Of a stretch of DNA of 64,000 nucleotides, positions 24,041 to 36,620 are shown one piece after another (position 1 is the first letter of the stretch; every line of letters starts with the position of its first letter). The translations under genes were made by a program, and so were the position numbers. This DNA comes from Druceiella hillmani (lineage: Eukaryota; Arthropoda; Insecta; Lepidoptera; Hepialidae), in NCBI GenBank assembly GCA_039881145.1, contig JAYKKI010000008.1:36417001-36481000 (forward strand). The letters run 5' to 3'. The notes below the pieces were generated by a model. That model saw nothing but the letters and a program-made list of their open reading frames with translations, had not been told where the DNA came from and ran no database searches.

Positions 24041-25469
24041 TAAATATATTGCCGAAAATACAATTCATAAACCAAAAATATCATGAATATCTCATAAATT
24101 GTGAAAATAAGGATCAACCCTATAGTATTCTAGTAAATTTTAAATAAGTTTCTAGTAACGTTGTTTTTTTTTTGACAAATTTTACTTTGGCAGTTTCACA
24201 GTTAGGAGAAGAGGAAAACATTTTATGGATATTTACGAAAATATCTAAAGAAGTTATGTAAAATTCTAAAAAAAAAGTTTTGCAATCCATATAATTTACA
24301 CCTTCAATTGAAATCTTATACAATATAGGAAATGAAAAAATCTGTATTTTCTTTCTCCAAATTTTATTATAAAGCACCTAAAGGCCAGTCGCGTTAAAAA
24401 AAAATATATGGCATATTTATTATTTTTATTTTCTAAAATCTGCATCAAACCTAACCACTGTTTTATTAGAAAACCAAAAAAAACATAAAAATGCTATTTT
24501 TATGGAAATCATTCCAATAGTGAAATGTTTTTCAAAGTATCTAAATGTTGCGCATACTCTAAATTCTAATCATAGTTTAAATTTAGCTATTAGGAAATAA
24601 AATAAGATACTGGGACTATCTTTTTTCGGTAAACTTAATTAAAATCATATCCTTACAAATAGATATTTTTGTTCAGGTGAAAATTTGTCGATTTACAAAA
24701 TTTATGTATAAAAGTAACTAGAAAAAAGGAAAACAAATTCCAGAGTATTATAAAGTTATTGACTTTACATTCACTGGACCTCGTTAGCTCTACGTTATTA
24801 TATACGCTGCTAATTTTGTAAAATACAAGACATAAGAAAAATGGAAAATTTATTTAAATTATTAAAAAAAGGTTCAAATAACATATGGGTAATTATATGT
24901 TGCAATGAAAATAAAAGTGGATCATCGCCAACAAGATAGCATAAGCAACATGTGGCCGCAAGATAATATAAGCAACATGTGGTTTATGACTGCTAAATTT
25001 CAAGTTTCGACGTGAAACGGTTTAAAAAAAATTACTGTGAGAAACGGCAGGTGGAAGAATACGTGAGTAGTCTTGCAAAAATTCCGTTCTTTTTTCGTTT
25101 TTGTGGCATGAACCTGTATAAAGTGTTGAAGTAAATTTTTTGCAGAAAATACTACAGACAGAATCAAGGAGGGAAGAGCCATAAGAACTCATGATTCACA
25201 ATTCGAAAACAGTCTGTTTCTAGTACGTGTGTTTTTAATGTGAGACTGATTTATTTTTACTTTAAAGTACATAACGTGCTCAAGTTCGGAATTAACATAA
25301 ATGGAAATTTATTCATAAATAAATCTAGTGATTTCAATTGTTCTATATCTACATTTTAAGTTCATAAAGAAAATAAAAAACCAATTAAAATTATAAGAAG
25401 CTGTAGCTTATTTATAATATTTGGCTAGGAAGTTACGGAAATATGAGTAAGACGGTTCTCTACTTTTGC

Positions 25470-25830
25470 ATGTTTTTTAGGTTCTGTACCTCAAAAAACA
25501 AAGGAATCCTTACGGGACCATTTCGTTTTCCGTCTGTCAGTCTGTCAAAATGCTTTTTCTCAGGAACGCGTGGAGGTATCAAGTTGATATTAATACAAAT
25601 AATTTAGTTGTACAGTCCCTTAGAGCTGCGAATCAAGCTTCCAGGTCAATAAAATCAAGAAGAACCCTAATAATATGGCAATTTATGCCACATACTTTGA
25701 CACCCGTAAATAAATCAAAACCTATAGAGTACTTCCGTTGATCTGGAATCATCAAATTTGATAAGAAGCTAGGTCTCACAACACAAGTAAAAGAAAAATT
25801 CAAAAATAAATAATTGATAGTTATATTAGA
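25470..25830 (+). repeat. Dispersed insect repeat of the 'gtacctcaaaa' type
   Basis: In order: ggttctgtacctcaaaa, ccgtctgtcagtctgtc, ctttttctcaggaacgcgtg, tatcaagttgatatt, cctatagagtacttccgttg, gatctggaatcatcaaattt and ctaggtctcacaacacaagt. This series matches the order of a high-copy repeat that I associate from memory with Lepidoptera and other insects. A shorter piece of the same type lies at 37078-37210. Its parent element is not evident. Confidence 0.6.
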
Positions 25831-25884
25831 TACACAAAAATAGATTCTTTTTAAATACTGTCTGTGAAAAATATAGCAATCAAA

Positions 25885-25886
<2 letters not shown>

Positions 25887-25937
<51 letters not shown>
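25887..25937. repeat. (AT)n microsatellite
   Basis: Uninterrupted run of about 25 AT units. Confidence 0.95.
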
Positions 25938-25941
<4 letters not shown>

Positions 25942-26444
25942 TTTTCGTTCTAAAAAATTAAAATATAGTTTAATAGGAATATTATGTACCATTAAATGTT
26001 TATAAATGCCTAAATGTGTACAAAACTTTTATATTCCAAGTTCCACGCTCTTTAAAGTAACGAAAAAAATTAGCTTTTTCAAAAATTAGCTTTTTGGTAA
26101 AACATTATTTAATGAATTTATAAATATGTTTAAAAAGTTGGCTAATACAAAATGTGTGGTTTAATAAAATAAAATTTCACATTTGTATGTTGCATGATTT
26201 CTGAGAGATTTGGCTGTGAATATAAAAGAACATGGGACAGACCGGGGATGGTTGGCTAAATTTTTGAATATTCTTTCTTTTAATAAATATCGTTTAGAGG
26301 TTATCAAAAACTACAGTAAACTGTTAAAAAAAATTATCGGCATTAAAATAAAAAGAGATGAAAAGACTTATTAAAAACTTAAGCATTTTTGAGACTTTCA
26401 AAAACTCTTTATGGTGATCAACATATCAAGGGTAAGTCGCAGCC

Positions 26445-26525
26445 GCCTTGGGGTAAATAGACTTAAAATAGTGCCAATAAAATTATATACCTTGGGATAA
26501 ATAGACTCAAAATAGTGCCAATATT
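26445..26525. repeat. 45-bp tandem duplication
   Basis: ccttggggtaaatagactta at 26445 recurs as ccttgggataaatagactca at 26490, each followed by aaatagtgccaata. Two copies. Confidence 0.85.
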
Positions 26526-26879
26526 GTACAACTGGATGTTTAATAAAAGCTAAATGAAATTTTTGAATAACTAAATTAATATTAATTAAATATTATCAAC
26601 ATTTAATTACATAAATCCAAATTTTAGCGAAAATTATTTAAAAATTGAGTAACTTTTTTAAAAATAAAATAAAGAATAATCAACTATCATTACACAAACA
26701 ATACAAATTAATTTAAACATTAGTTAGCAAGCAAATTTTAAGTAGTAAATAAATACCCATTCTTAATTAAATATTGAATGTTTTACCTTATATTAATCAC
26801 ACAGAAATTATCACAAATAATCATTGTAAAACATGAAATATCACATCAAATAAAATTATTATATCAATAGTTTGCGTTC

Positions 26880-28240
26880 ATAAAATAATGAATTTCCTTT
26901 GTTACATCTAGCATGAGCCCACATTTTGCAAGAAATATATTTCACCCATTTCTCACCAGGTGAGGTGCCTTTATCATCAGATGAGTTGTCCGAATTTTTA
27001 AGTCTCCTTTTTTTTCATTCAACCTCTTTTGACATTTTTATTTTCCCGTGCATAACTTTACGATTTTCTTCTTACTTTTTTCCTGTTTCTTTTTCTTCTG
27101 CAAAACTATTTTATTTTTGGTTTGCATGAGATTTTGTTTTGCATGAGATCTAGTATATCGGTATATATAACGCTTTTTCTTTTCGGCTGTTTTTTTGGTT
27201 CTTTTCGCAATCCTACTTTTAGGAATGCCATTTGTCCGGTTGGCCTAAAGGATGTTTGTTATATTTTTTTAAATTACACATAATTGGAAAATTTTACAAC
27301 CCGGTACCAGCTTGCGCTTCTCTGATTGTTTTTTTTTACGGATATAATATGATCAAGTGCTGCACTTGGTGTAAACAAATTAAATCATACTCGAATATTG
27401 GCTTGTTCATAACTATTGGGTTGAATATTCTCAGGAATGTCAGAAAATGGATTTGGTCGGTCTGTTGCATATATTCCACTAAATCCTGATTCTGGGAATA
27501 TATTTCCATTTAATGCAAAAATACTTCAGCATCGATAGTCAGCTTGCATGTTTTCAACCCTTGCAGCTAGTGGAAGGTCTGTTTTAATTAATTTAGGAAT
27601 GTCATATATGGTAATGGTCTTATCTGAATGCGAGACTAATCAGTTATCAGTTGCTCAATTATATTATTTTTTAAGGGCCCATAGACTGAGCTATCCAGAG
27701 GCTGCAGTTTATGACTGTAATGTGGTGGAAATGATAAGACTGTGACGCTTTTTTCCTTGAAGTAATCTAGAGCATTGATAGACAAATGTGAGTTGTGATT
27801 ATGTAACAATAATACAACAGATCTTTCTTCCGAGGGTTTGGCGAGTTTGACAAAATGTTTTGCAAGCATTACGGCTTTTTTCCTTCATCTAATCTTATAG
27901 ATTTGCATGGCTATCAGAACGCACTGGCCCTCCTCTGACAAAATGTTCTTTATAATATACCTACTGAATGGAATGGAATACCTATGAAAAATGGAAGTGC
28001 CGAATACCTGAGTGCTGAAACTGCTATCGCAATAGTCACCATAGTTCCATATTCACCAGATGTCATTTTCCTCAATCCTTTGGCACACTGATGTGCAATT
28101 ATTTTATTGGAGAGTGCACGGTCGATACTCTGGACTCATCAATAATCCATACGTCACCAGGAGGGAGAGTTAAACACAAATAAACAGCTCCTACAATATC
28201 GAAAAAAAGGAAACATTTTATTTCTTAAACGACGTTGCAC
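26880..28240 (-). pseudogene. pogo/Tigger-like DDE transposase fossil
   Basis: Read on the minus strand in several frames, the pieces follow a pogo-type transposase in order: GDVWIIDESRVSTVHSPIK (first catalytic Asp region, about 28110-28160), a GPVRSDSHAN stretch, an open 77-codon piece (27636-27869) with KHFVKLAKPSEERSVVLLLHN, SHLSINALDYFKEK and FPPHYSHKLQPLDSSVYGPLK, then RPLPYMTFLN, NIFPESGFSGIYATDRPNPFS, and a cysteine/tryptophan-containing tail (EKWVKYISCKMWAHARC) near 26900-26950. In the open piece the second catalytic Asp of the usual DNHxSH motif is His (LLHNHNSHLS). Multiple stops and frameshifts: long dead. The 5' part and DNA-binding domain above 28240 are not recognisable. Confidence 0.8.
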
Positions 28241-29059
28241 GAAAAAATCTTGTACCTTGTGGTAATTGTCTGGATAACGTATTGTTTCGTTTCCAGAACG
28301 GGCTAAATCAGTCTTTGCAAGTCATTTTTAAGTATTTTTTTATAATATGGAGCACATGTTAAAGATTACCACATCTCGAATCATCGTTGTAGTTTCCCAG
28401 CAATCTTGGCATGCGCTGCTAAAACCTCTATTTTTTTGTAATTTTATCATATTCTTTAATTTTCTCGGAAGAAAGGGGGTGTTATATTTTTTTATTTTTC
28501 TTCAGTGTTTCTCTTAAGAAAAATTAAGAAAAATTATATAAGGAATAAAAAAAAAAATCGAGTTCTTCTTTTACCACTATACATCCCCTAAATATGTTTT
28601 AAGTGTAAATTATTGAAATACATGTGAGTGAATTATTTTAATACTGTACCAAATTAAGTTTATAGATCTGAAAAAAAAGAACTGTGGCAGAGGAGCCTAC
28701 AGACGCGTAAGTTATTTTATAAAAGTTCCATTTACCCTTTGAGGTAAGGAATCCTAAAAAAATTTATATATTATAAAAGATTTCTTTTCCTTGACATATA
28801 TAAATCACTATCTGGCGAATTATCAATCAATTGATTTGTAAATATCGTGGAAAAGTTAAGAAGGTTCCAGCAAAATAAATCTATAAACCAATTTATTGAG
28901 GGAAATAATTGTATTGGTAAATGGTTTCGTATAAAAAATAAATTAAAATTAAAAAAAATGTTAAACTATCTTTCCATAAAATCTATTGAATTTCCACGAA
29001 ACTGCTTTGATAATAAATCAATTTTATGCAAAAATAAGTCAAAGATTAACATTCAACAA

Positions 29060-29420
29060 ATAAATACTTTTTCTCAATTTATATTATTATTGAAGCACAT
29101 AATGGCATAGAAATCAATTCCACCGAAAAGCCCTTTCCAATTTTAGAGACAACCAATATATTTAAAGTGCTTTTCACTGTACATTTTTTTATCAATAAAT
29201 TGAGCCCGACTCTGAGAAGCACAAAGATTGACAGACGCCCATTTACAGCAAAGCTGTCACTTAGCAATATCTTGGGATGTGTTATTATATATAATATTTC
29301 ATGACTCAGATGAAGCTATTGCGAAAGCGTTTTAGCTTGTCTCTTTATATATGTTTTTGTAAAATATTAATCTCATTTGAAAACGATCAATAGTAGAAAA
29401 TTTTATTTTGTGCAAAAATA
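29060..29420 (+). other. Strongly conserved block with shared open frame, unit A copy
   Basis: About 29090-29400 matches 45500-45815 far better than its surroundings do; in 29158-29280 there are only about 6 differences in 120 bp. One frame is open in both copies and contains IFKVLFTVHFFINKL, LRSTKIDR and PFTAKLSLS, ending at a stop shortly after ILGC. Nearly all differences in that frame change an amino acid, so the DNA similarity is not explained by selection on this peptide. Alternatives are a younger copy (gene conversion), a conserved element, or a repeat. I do not recognise the peptide. Confidence 0.4.
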
Positions 29421-32034
29421 TACACAGTTTGTAAGATGTAAGTCATATTCAAAATTACTTCTCGGACACTGTGAATATAATTTTCTTTTGCGTCATCTAG
29501 TAGTTGCTTTGCGAACAATTTACATATACTTGCTTATAGGTAAATAAAAATGAACTTATAATAGATAACTTATATATTTTACTAGATACTGCGATATACA
29601 TTCTTTTCTTTATACGCTTGACAGTATTAATCATATTCGAAAACATATTCGACGTTAAAATTGCATTCCTGACTTTTTTCACACTCTCAATCAAATTATG
29701 ATACCTCAAAGCTAAAAACCTTGTCTTGAACCGCCCACTGTTGACGTTTTTATGCTATGCGTTAACAAGTATTATACTGTTAAATAAAATTAGAAATACT
29801 CTCAATGCAGACAATTATTTATAAAAACTTGCAGATTGAACTTTGAAGAGTTCACTTTTTACAGTAATAGCAATTGGAAACTGTTTACCATACAAGGGCA
29901 TGATCATGTTTGATATCACACAGTTGTTTGCGGAAATTAAATTACACCAAAATTCTATTTGCTTTACTGAATTAATTAAAGAAGTAACCTAGTTAAGAAA
30001 GTCAATTTAGCACCAAAGGCATTTGGCCATGATAGTGTAAACTAAATTCGACTTGTCAAAACTGAGAATTTTCCAATAAATTTAGTAAAAAGTCAAAATA
30101 TTTCATTGTATTGTACGTTCATTGGCGTAATATAATTGAATCCGATGAGTGACTAATAAGCTTAGACAAAGGTTGCAACAAAATTTCCTTTTCATTAGGT
30201 ATTTGGGTAGCCAAAAATGGAATTATTTATAAAACATTAGATTAGTAAAACAATATTTTGCAATTATTTCCAGTTTTAAATACATTTATGTTTAGGTAAG
30301 TCTTACATTATTTTTAATTAATTATAGTGGTTTCAATTTTCTAAATTTTACAAAAGCCTCAACTTGTATGTAAATCAGTCACTAAAGATCTTTGGAGGTA
30401 CTAACAAGTCCAGTCGAAGATAACAGAAGAAGAGACATTAAAATTCTTGAATTAGATATTTAAGTCAAAGAACGAACTAATTAAAAAAATTTTCTAAAAT
30501 AATAAAACATTTTTTTTTAATTTTAAATAATTTCACAGTTCACTGGGCTATATTTGTTTATAGACAACTTGTAACAATATTGTTTTCAATCAATCATATA
30601 CTGGATGTTCAGAATTATAATAAAAATGCAAACTTTCTACACAATCTGTATTTTTATTTAATTTACTAAACAAATGTATTCGTTAAAAACCACATTTAGA
30701 ATAACTTGTTAGGACCTAAAAGAGATGATTGGAATAATTTCTCTTAAATTTATACTATATTATTATTATAAAAAATAATGTCCCCATTTTTGTTTATCTT
30801 TCATAATTTTTTTTTCAAATTAACCATAACATCGTATAAATGTTAACCATGAAACGCTAAAAGCTTTTGCAGCTTTTAGCGGATTCTTAAGTTTACGCCA
30901 TAAAAATTAGCTTCAACCAGCCAGGCAATATCAACCACACACTGTTATGCTTTACGTAGTAAATATATATATCATACTAATCAAACTGCGCATTCTCCTT
31001 TTTAAATGTTGCTTAATAAGGGAAATCACTTGCAGAAGACTCATAGTGGTTTTTTTTAATTGAATTGTATTTTCTCTAAATTTGTCATTCGATTTACTCT
31101 CAAATTCAATAAATACACTTAACTAATAAAATCTCCTTAGTAATCATAATCAAACCAAAATAACTGCGTATTTGTTACAAAATATTATTAGTTTGCCATT
31201 AGTCGACAATTACATACAAAAGGAAACTTAATAAAAGAATGACGCAAAATTGATTTTCTAGTGCAAGTTTCGTTGGTTCGGCATAAATTTCCTAAGTGGC
31301 ATTATTAAGCAATATATTAAACATACAATGCAAAATGAGAAACAAATCAAATTTATGCAATAATATCCATATAATTACGTGTTTGAACCATTACGTTCAC
31401 AAGGAGTGATACCTTCAATTCTGGTTTGGCGTTATAAATTTAAAAACACTTTTTATAAAGTAATAAACTAACTTTAGTGCAATTCTTCAACCTTTACCTT
31501 TGTGAAAATATGAAAATAGTTAAATTAATTAAATACAAATTTAACATTAGTGTCAAAATTACGACGTTAGATTTTTAAAGGCCAAATTTATAAAAGAAAG
31601 AATGTTCTGGAACAGTTCGTGATTTCAATAATCCTTATAATTGAAATAATATTTAAACCATTGTCAAGAGATATAGTTATGTAAATAAATAAAATAATAT
31701 GGTATAAAAATAGATACCAAAATATGACTTACTCAAGTCAGAAGCAATTTTAAAAAAATGTTATTTTTTGGAATAAAATGAAAAAAAATTTTAATAATCT
31801 TAAAAATTGACCGAGTTTTAAAAGTTTAAATTTAAACTTTAGAGAAGGACGGCAATACTGTATTGTGAGGTCATTTTTAATATTGCACATGATATTCTAC
31901 GAGAGGAAAAGAGACAGGGATATACACAACTCTATCCGTATCTTCAAATTTCGAAGCCTACAATTGGCTTATTTTTCAATAAATTTATGAATTTTTTTCA
32001 AGACTGGTTTTTAATTAACTTAAATTTCCCAATT

Positions 32035-32110
32035 AAATGAAACTAAGTGATGTAGTATTATTTCTACTTTCTTTAAGTTCTTTATCACGACCTAAGCAAA
32101 GCAAAGATTA
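32035..32110. mobile_element. Palindromic MITE-like element, left half
   Basis: Begins aaatgaaactaagtgatgta and runs through tctactttctttaagttctt and tatcacgacctaa, as in the full copies. The rest is missing. Confidence 0.8.
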
Positions 32111-32467
32111 ACTTTTAGGAACATCCAACAGCTTTTATATGTTTTAAGTACAATAGCGGAAACCTGGTTTGTGTGGGTTTTCTCACTGCTTATGTTAGTG
32201 AGATTATTGTAGGGGAGCGATGTAGGTTTTATTATATTTCTGAGAGTTATACGATATACCAGTATTTTAGTGAGGGTAATACATTCAATTGTTGTTATTA
32301 TGTGAGGTTGTACAATGCAAATTTTCTGGTGTATGTAATAAAATTAAATGGAAGTCATTCTCGGTAATATGTTTATACAAAAGCAAGGGTATCTGGAAGT
32401 TAGAACAGGGTTATACCACTAATTCAACAATCTCCGGTTTTATTTATTCATATATTTATTTATATGT

Positions 32468-32470
<3 letters not shown>

Positions 32471-32556
<86 letters not shown>
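32471..32556. repeat. (TA)n microsatellite
   Basis: Over 80 bp of TA, broken once by catata. Confidence 0.95.
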
Positions 32557-32561
<5 letters not shown>

Positions 32562-32735
32562 TAAATTTATTCGTATTTTTTTTATGTACTTATATTTTAT
32601 GTGTACTTCGGCTGAAACAATTTGAAGAGTACTGTGGAATCGATGTTGTCTTATTATATTATGCCTAGAAGATATTAAGTATGGGTGATGATATTATATT
32701 TAGTTGTTCATTTAGTATATTAACCTTAGTGTCTT

Positions 32736-34350
32736 TTGTCTACACTGAGTCATGTGAACATCAAGACTAGTGGAACAACTCGAGCAGCCCACAAAGCAAC
32801 AGCAAAAGCCGTCACCACCTGGCTGAAGGAAGAAATTCGGGAAGCAATCATCAAGCGAGACGACATAAACCTCTGTCTAAAGGTCATACACTCTTCTTTA
32901 ACATATCTCTTTCACCCTATACAATTTGATACTTTAGACTATAAAATTAGAAATGATGTCAGTGCCTTAATAAAAAACATAACACAAAAACAATTAAACA
33001 AAATTAAAGAACTATAAGCCAAAACCCAGAAACCAAAAGTCACACCCCAACAAACGTTTTATCCTAAAACAGTAAACCTTTCAAAATCAACATTTAATAA
33101 TAAAGAACTAAAACTTATAAATAAAGGATTCAAATATGATATTTCCACCGCACCCTCACGAAAAAATATAGAATTACTAGTAGTATATACCACGATTTCA
33201 TTGAGTAACCAGGACGCGCTTACTAAATACAAAGCTGCTGATATAATATGTAAAGAATACTCCAAAACCAAAACACACATTAATGACGAAATTTTAACAT
33301 AACGTAATTTACAAATTAAAATTAATGAATATAAACTCGTCCTATCTAAAGCAGATAAAGGCAACACTATAGTTATTCTAGACCAAAGTGAATATAAAAA
33401 TAAAGTGTCCGATTTCTTTAAACCAGAAGACTTCATAAAGCTACAAAGGCCATTTGCATACCAGAACATTTGCAGATAACTTAAAACAAATAATTAAAAC
33501 CAGTAATATATTTCCTAACGAATTCGCAAAACGTAAAGTTACAGAAATGAACCCAAGACCCCCAATACTCTATGGACAACCTAAACTTCATAAACTAAAT
33601 ATACCCATACGACCTGTTGTCTCATACACAAACGCACCCTCAAAAAATTAGCTTTTCACCTTAATAAGATATTTCTAACAAAACTCTCATGATCTCTGTA
33701 ACAAAATTAAAAATATACACTTAATACCCAATAGTAAATGAGTATCACTCGACGTAGTAAACTTATTTTCTAATATACCACCAAAAGATTGCCTAAATAT
33801 TATTTCAGATATCTTAGAAAAGAAACATTTAAACCCCATTGAAGCATGGGAAATCAGAGACTTCTTTAAATTATGCATGGACAAAAATTATTTCTTATTC
33901 GATAAACATTTTTTTCAACAAGACAATGGCCTTGCCCATGGGTCCCCCCTCAGTCCCCTTTGGCCGAGTTATTTGTGAACAATCTAAAAACCAGCCTCTT
34001 AAACAGTAAATTAGCGACCAATATATTATACTATTATAGATACGTTGATGACATCCTTATCTCTTAGAAAGGTACACAGCGACAGTTAGACCAGTTTGTT
34101 AACTTTGCCAACTCCCTACACAACAATACCAAATTCACTTTAGAAGTAGAATCCGATAATAAACTAAACTTTTTGGATATTACAATAGAACGAAAAAATA
34201 ATAAACATAAATTTAGTATATTTAGAAAATATACATTTGCAGACAGAGAGAGAATGACCATAATTAATGTTCATTCTCAACACCCTCATTTATACCATGC
34301 ACTCAAAAGTATCATTTGTCCAATATTATGTATTCGTATAGGTGCACATT
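32736..34350 (+). pseudogene. Penelope-like element (PLE) reverse transcriptase, broken
   Basis: The translation follows a Penelope-like reverse transcriptase. The N-terminal region (32736-33017) is followed by NLSKSTFNNKELKLINKG, VLSKADKGNTIVILDQSEY (about 33340-33400, hallmark ADKGN..V), YGQPKLHKLNIPIRPVVS (about 33573-33620), SLDVVNLFSNIP (about 33745), GLAHGSPLSPL and RYVDDILIS with YVDD at 34041-34052, then FVNFANSLHN and KLNFLDITIERK. Breaks visible: in-frame stops at 33015-33017 and 33300-33302, a frame change near 33450, further stops at 33648 and near 33739, a frame change near 33960, and a stop right after the active site. The C-terminal GIY-YIG endonuclease region is absent. The sequence loses similarity near 34330. 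Confidence 0.85.
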
Positions 34351-34394
34351 TTTCTCCAGTTCCTAGCCGCTGGCGTTTACGTTAAAACTTAACA

Positions 34395-34840
34395 TAAGCT
34401 ACCCACTTCGTAACCAGATATTTAGTCTCTCGTTGGTACGATATGAATTCAATAGATCCACATTAGCACACAGTAGCTCTGATCTGAAGTTGAAATGGTG
34501 TTAGGTTATGTGGTATCTAAACGGAATATTTCCACGTCTTTCTAAAAAGGTGAATTTATTTTTCCATTGCAGTATAAGCATGAAAATAGCTCTGCCAAAA
34601 ACGCAAACTCAATTTAGGATCTGTTTCAAAAAGTCTTTTAAATTTTCCTAATTCACTTCTAGAAGGTCGCTTGGTTCAGGTTTATCGGGCAGGTCAAAAT
34701 TCCCTTCTTTGAGTCTTTGGAACCAGTGGTTAGCTGTGTCATAAGAGAGCATACTTTTACCCCTCTTTGTATATATATTTCGTGATCTTTGCTGATTTTT
34801 CACCTTAAACGACATTCATGAAAAGAGAGGCTGTTTTCTT
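34395..34840 (-). pseudogene. mariner transposase fossil, N-terminal half
   Basis: On the minus strand: MLSYDTANHWFQRLKEGNFDL followed by PDKPEPSDLLEVN and ENLKDFLKQ (the second helix-turn-helix and linker), then in a shifted frame LFRKTWKYSV, IPHNLTPFQLQIRATVC and YLVTKWVAYV. The last matches the conserved VTGDEKWVLY block but lacks the GDE residues, including the first catalytic Asp. Stops and at least one frameshift are present. The C-terminal half is missing at the junction with the Penelope-like element at about 34390; a possible C-half lies elsewhere at 37945-38220, plus strand. Confidence 0.7.
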
Positions 34841-36299
34841 TGTTTTAGAATTTTAAGTAAGATATTTCTAAGGTTATTGTTGAAAAGGTCTATTTCAATG
34901 TTATGGAAATAAGAGATTATAAATATTATGAAAAAAAACAGCTGAAAAAGTACAGTATACTATATTATGCATACAAAGTAAAAAATAATATATATATTTG
35001 CAAATAGTTTAATAGAAATATTACAAATCCTTAAATGTTTATTTGCACCTAAGTGTATACGGGACTTTTACAGGTCAAGTTTGACTCATATATAACTATT
35101 TTTGTCGTTTTTTATAGAAGGATTTTTAAATTTCATTGTAATAAATAGGAATTTCTAGTTTTTGACAGTGCAAAACAAAATAAAGTAAACTTCCTGAAAA
35201 TCTTTATTTTATAATCAGAGAAAAACCATTTTCAAGCGGTTATCTAGTCGGACTTGGCCTGTTACCTTTAATCTATATTTATACTATTCCGTATGAAATA
35301 TTGACAGTTTGTATTAAAAATAAATCGCTTTAAATAAATACTTTAGGGAAAAAGTGCATTTAGAACTTATTTTACTTTTTGAGAAAGTTTTCCCTATTCT
35401 ATATAAAGTAATATAAAGTGACCCGACCATATCGAAACTTCAGCTCGATATACACATGTTAGCAATACAGTTCACGGAATGATGTTTTCTGTTTCATCCT
35501 GTTTTTAATATATTAAATATACGTAGTAAAAGCATTTAGAGATTTTCATAAATAGTAATAAAAAATATGTACCAATATATCAATATTTTGCGTACACAGA
35601 TACATCTTTACCTTTTCAAAGTGAGTTTTAAATTGTCTTTAATCTGGCAGATTTTTTTAGAAATATTTGTAATTTTAATTCCCGTCTTCGAATCTGTTTA
35701 TATTTCTATAGATACAAAATTTTTAAAATACAGCTAATTTTCTTTACGTTTAAAATCATTATTTGGTGAGCATAGTCCTATTATCTGCATGAATTTTATA
35801 TATATCTAAGATATAAAACGTAAAACTAAATATTTGTTATGAATGAGAACATTTTAAGCAAATTTAAAGTTTTCAAAAACAATTTCAATTACCAGGTGTT
35901 GTTACTTACATGCAGTCATAATCAAATCATACCTTTTCTTGTGAAATATAATTTATCTGCGTGTTAGAAAATCAAATGAAAACCTTGGTGAAACATTTTA
36001 TTATAAACTTACACAGAATCTTTAATCTTACTCAACTTAAAAAAATTGGTTTATAGATTTTAAAATAACACTTGTGATAAAAAACATTATCAGTATAGGC
36101 TAGTTTTAGCTTGGGTTTAAATAATTAAATTATTGCATAAATAATTATATCGATACTCTATGAATAACACAGAAAACCAAAACACTTAAAACTGTACAAT
36201 AAGAAAAATTTGTAAATAAAAAGGTTGAAAAGCACGATACTTGGAATTAGAAGGATAATATTGAAGGCCAACTTAAAGGCTTCGATACATAGTGAACGG

Positions 36300-36620
36300 T
36301 AGGTTGTAGGGGCATCTCATTAGCATATCGGTAGCACAGTGTCATTGTCATACTAACAGATAAACGTCACATCACAGAGTCGCTCACACCGCGGTATTTC
36401 ACATGTTTCAGGCACTCACAGTGAATCGTGTACCAACAACACGCTATCACCGCATCTCGATAACGCTACGCCCCACCACGCTCATTGTGAGCCAAAGGTT
36501 TGCCATTGGATAGGCGTGACGACAAACATCGAGCGCACCGGTGCGGCGTGGCGCGACTGGCTTTCACTGACAATCACGCCACACTACCGACATGCCAGCC
36601 AAATAAACTAACATCAACCT
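36300..36620. other. GC-rich, CpG-containing stretch in unit B
   Basis: About 300 bp with clearly higher GC than its flanks, including gcgcaccggtgcggcgtggcg near 36535. No coding frame recognised. It overlaps the left arm of the inverted repeat at 36449-36488 and is not matched in unit A. Confidence 0.45.

Larger units (their letters stand above)
24500..28590. other. Segment present in unit A but not unit B
   Basis: At the corresponding place unit B has only about 80 bp (44950-45030). The segment holds a dispersed repeat (25470-25830), a microsatellite, a 45-bp duplication and a pogo transposase fossil. The parts not covered by those entries show nothing recognisable. Confidence 0.6.
15030..31790 (+). 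repeat. Large duplicated block, unit A
   Basis: This block is repeated in direct orientation as unit B (34815-47370). Pairs of matching landmarks run in the same order: 15030/34830, 16170/35910, 16880/38345, 17250/38733, 17465/38953, 19500/39935, 20180/41000, 21060/41840, 22240/42675, 22940/43425, 23520/44150, 24150/44700, 28600/45037, 29100/45510, 29620/46025, 30540/46405, 31420/46990 and 31740/47310. Identity varies from loose to above 90 percent. Unit A is about 4 kb longer, mainly through 24.5-28.6 kb (with a pogo fossil), the LINE plus 138-bp array at 17.9-19.13 kb, and about 600 bp near 29.95-30.53 kb. Boundaries are approximate because they were set by eye. Confidence 0.85.

Noticed and set aside
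33059..33469. 136-codon minus-strand frame
   Set aside because: Antisense shadow of the Penelope-like reverse transcriptase, which is convincing on the plus strand.
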